From Enterococcus_I eurekensis (GTDB lineage Bacteria; Bacillota; Bacilli; Lactobacillales; Enterococcaceae), in NCBI RefSeq assembly GCF_042654605.1, contig NZ_JBHSGT010000055.1:1-8017 (forward strand): DNA of 8,017 nt. The letters are read 5' to 3'. Shown here piece by piece: positions 7,135-8,017 of this stretch; the first letter of the stretch is position 1; every line of letters begins with the position of its first letter. The notes beneath the pieces are model-generated. The model searched no databases. It was given only the letters and a program-made list of their open reading frames with translations, and was not told where the DNA came from. Made by a program: the position numbers and the translations under genes.

Positions 7135-7239
7135 CAATTTTTTAGATAGATAAAAAGAAAAATTGGCAAAAACCTACCTCTTAGATGAAGCCAAACTTGC
7201 AGATAGATAAGAAATAATTTGCTGAAAGGAACAGTATAA
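7135..7239 (+). other. Short intergenic stretch with degenerate direct repeat
   Basis: This 105-base gap between IIA and the discoidin-like gene contains AGATAGATAA twice, at 7144-7153 and 7201-7210. The similarity continues imperfectly for about 20 further bases, at an offset of 57 bases. CAATTTTT (7135-7142) and AAAAATTG (7158-7165) can pair as a weak AT-only hairpin. No convincing promoter is present. Positions 7154-7208 read as a short gene-like tail ending LLDEAKLADR and a stop, possibly a remnant of a lost gene, but this is speculative. Confidence 0.4.
7226..7230 (+). promoter_or_regulatory. Ribosome binding site supporting a TTG start
   Basis: AAGGA lies 9 bases before TTG 7240. The frame upstream is closed by TAA at 7237-7239 and the next in-frame Met is about residue 73, deep inside the protein, so TTG is the most reasonable start of the discoidin-like gene. 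Confidence 0.65.
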
Positions 7240-7956
7240 TTGATAACACTAAGATTAAAGAACAAGCATGAAATATTACAAGAAAGAAGTCATATTCAAG
7301 AAACTTATTTAGCCTTAAAAAGAAGAGAGTATCAAGAAGGTGAAATAATAGAACTATTGGTTGATGAGATAGGACAATTTATTTGGATTCAAGTAGATGA
7401 AGCTATTGAACCGAGTTTAATATATTTAACTGAACAAAAATGGGAGTTCCCAGTGATGTTAGACGAGAAACTACGATTAGCATATTCTCCTAAAATATTT
7501 TCTGGAGACCGACATTATCTTAGAGCATGGTTACCAACGGAAAAAGAAATTCACAGTTATCGTAATTTAGCTCGTAATGCACACGATCAAAAAGAAAATA
7601 CAAATGCATATCCGCATGCATCTGCAAATGTTGAGACGAGAAATGATTCTACTTTTTTTGCTCGAAATGCTATTGATGGTATTTTGGCTAATGAAGACCA
7701 TGGCTCATATCCATTTCAATCATGGGGGATTAATCAACGAAAAGATGCAGAGATTACAGTAGATTTTGGTCGTGAAGTGGAAGTTGATCAAGTCTCGCTC
7801 GTCTTAAGAGGAGATTATCCTCATGATAGTTATTGGACTGAAGTCACCATACAATTTTCAAATGGACAAGAATATGTAATAAAAACTACCAATCAATTAG
7901 ACGCTCAATGTTTCAAAATTCCTTCAACAAAGACACGATTAATTAAATTAACCTGA
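7240..7956 (+). CDS. Uncharacterised protein with C-terminal F5/8 type C (discoidin)-like domain, 3'-truncated
   Basis: I cannot assign a molecular function. The N-terminal part (about 1-105) alternates short strands and charged residues (IIELLVDEIGQFIWIQVDE) and resembles no domain I can name. From about residue 108 the pattern is discoidin-like: RNLARNAHD, AYPHASANVETRN, FARNAIDG (140-147), PFQSWGINQRKDAEITVDFG (158-177), and VDQVSLVLRGDYPHDSYW. These are galactose-binding-fold hallmarks of a carbohydrate-binding domain. There is no signal peptide, so it should be cytosolic, which is unusual for such domains; a role in handling imported oligosaccharide beside the lyase is inference. It starts at TTG 7240. 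Homology ends at RLIKLT: the Thr codon (7951-7953) already contains the first two bases of the right terminal repeat, and TGA 7954-7956 lies inside that repeat. About 15-25 C-terminal residues of the last domain are probably missing. Confidence 0.7.
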   Translation: MITLRLKNKHEILQERSHIQETYLALKRREYQEGEIIELLVDEIGQFIWIQVDEAIEPSLIYLTEQKWEFPVMLDEKLRLAYSPKIFSGDRHYLRAWLPTEKEIHSYRNLARNAHDQKENTNAYPHASANVETRNDSTFFARNAIDGILANEDHGSYPFQSWGINQRKDAEITVDFGREVEVDQVSLVLRGDYPHDSYWTEVTIQFSNGQEYVIKTTNQLDAQCFKIPSTKTRLIKLT

Positions 7957-8017
7957 ATAATTCATAGCTTTAATTCTTTGGCACATTTTATTGAAATATG
8001 TATCACTAATATCCCTA
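7952..8017 (+). repeat. Right copy of the 66-bp inverted terminal repeat, probable IS end
   Basis: This is the exact reverse complement of 3-68, starting CCTGAATAATTCATAGC. It interrupts the discoidin-like gene at 7951/7952 and supplies its premature TGA. On the - strand the frame that is open in the left copy is open here too, and it ends one codon after the element edge with TAA formed from flanking DNA (GGT TAA). It runs to the end of the window, so the element itself is not visible. Confidence 0.75.

Noticed and set aside
7235..7240. TATAAT, a perfect -10 consensus
   Set aside because: It overlaps the TTG start codon, and transcription from it would begin inside the gene. No -35 element lies at the right distance.
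7577..7762. Plus-strand open frame of 61 codons rich in Met, His and Leu inside the discoidin-like gene
   Set aside because: It is an out-of-frame shadow of the conserved discoidin region, with no ribosome site.
1..8017. Circular element or plasmid
   Set aside because: The ends match as inverted, not direct, repeats, so they do not indicate circular overlap, and no replication gene or origin is present.
1..8017. CRISPR array, tRNA or rRNA genes
   Set aside because: No regularly spaced repeats and no cloverleaf or rRNA-like sequence were seen on either strand.

Overview
The window looks like a low-GC Gram-positive bacterium of the order Lactobacillales, with Enterococcus or a close relative the best guess. 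The grounds are AT-rich codon use, strong AGGAG-type ribosome sites, tightly packed or overlapping operon genes, a lipoprotein-type binding protein, and a mannose-family PTS locus next to a heparinase-like lyase, a pairing known from streptococci and enterococci. The species cannot be fixed from the sequence. All genes are on the + strand.

Layout. Positions 3-68 and 7952-8017 are perfect 66-bp inverted copies of one sequence, and each cuts into a gene, so both ends of the window look like ends of the same mobile element in opposite orientation. From 69 to about 2627 lies a damaged ABC importer operon: an ATPase without its N-terminal part, an intact fused two-domain permease, and a lipoprotein binding protein broken about halfway. 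At about 2615-2627 this operon is joined directly to the middle of a second one. That is a mannose/sorbose-family PTS: IIB without its first residues, then intact IIC and IID, a heparinase II/III-family lyase, IIA, and a protein with a discoidin-like C-terminal domain that is cut by the right terminal repeat.

How the genes fit together. By analogy with streptococcal glycosaminoglycan loci, the PTS would import and phosphorylate an amino-sugar or uronate-containing oligosaccharide. The cytosolic lyase, which has no signal peptide, would then cleave it. The hydrolase usually needed for unsaturated disaccharides (Ugl) is not in the window. The ABC operon belongs to the Fe3+/2-aminoethylphosphonate-type importers and has no obvious functional link to the PTS operon; the two probably sit together because of a deletion, recombination or assembly join.

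Four genes are broken at three breakpoints (left repeat, internal junction, right repeat), and I found no convincing promoter for either operon. The segment therefore reads as a rearranged, mobile-element-bounded fragment or a chimeric contig, not an intact functional island. The stretches without genes are short: the terminal repeats, 4728-4789 with a terminator-like hairpin, and 7135-7239 with a degenerate direct repeat.
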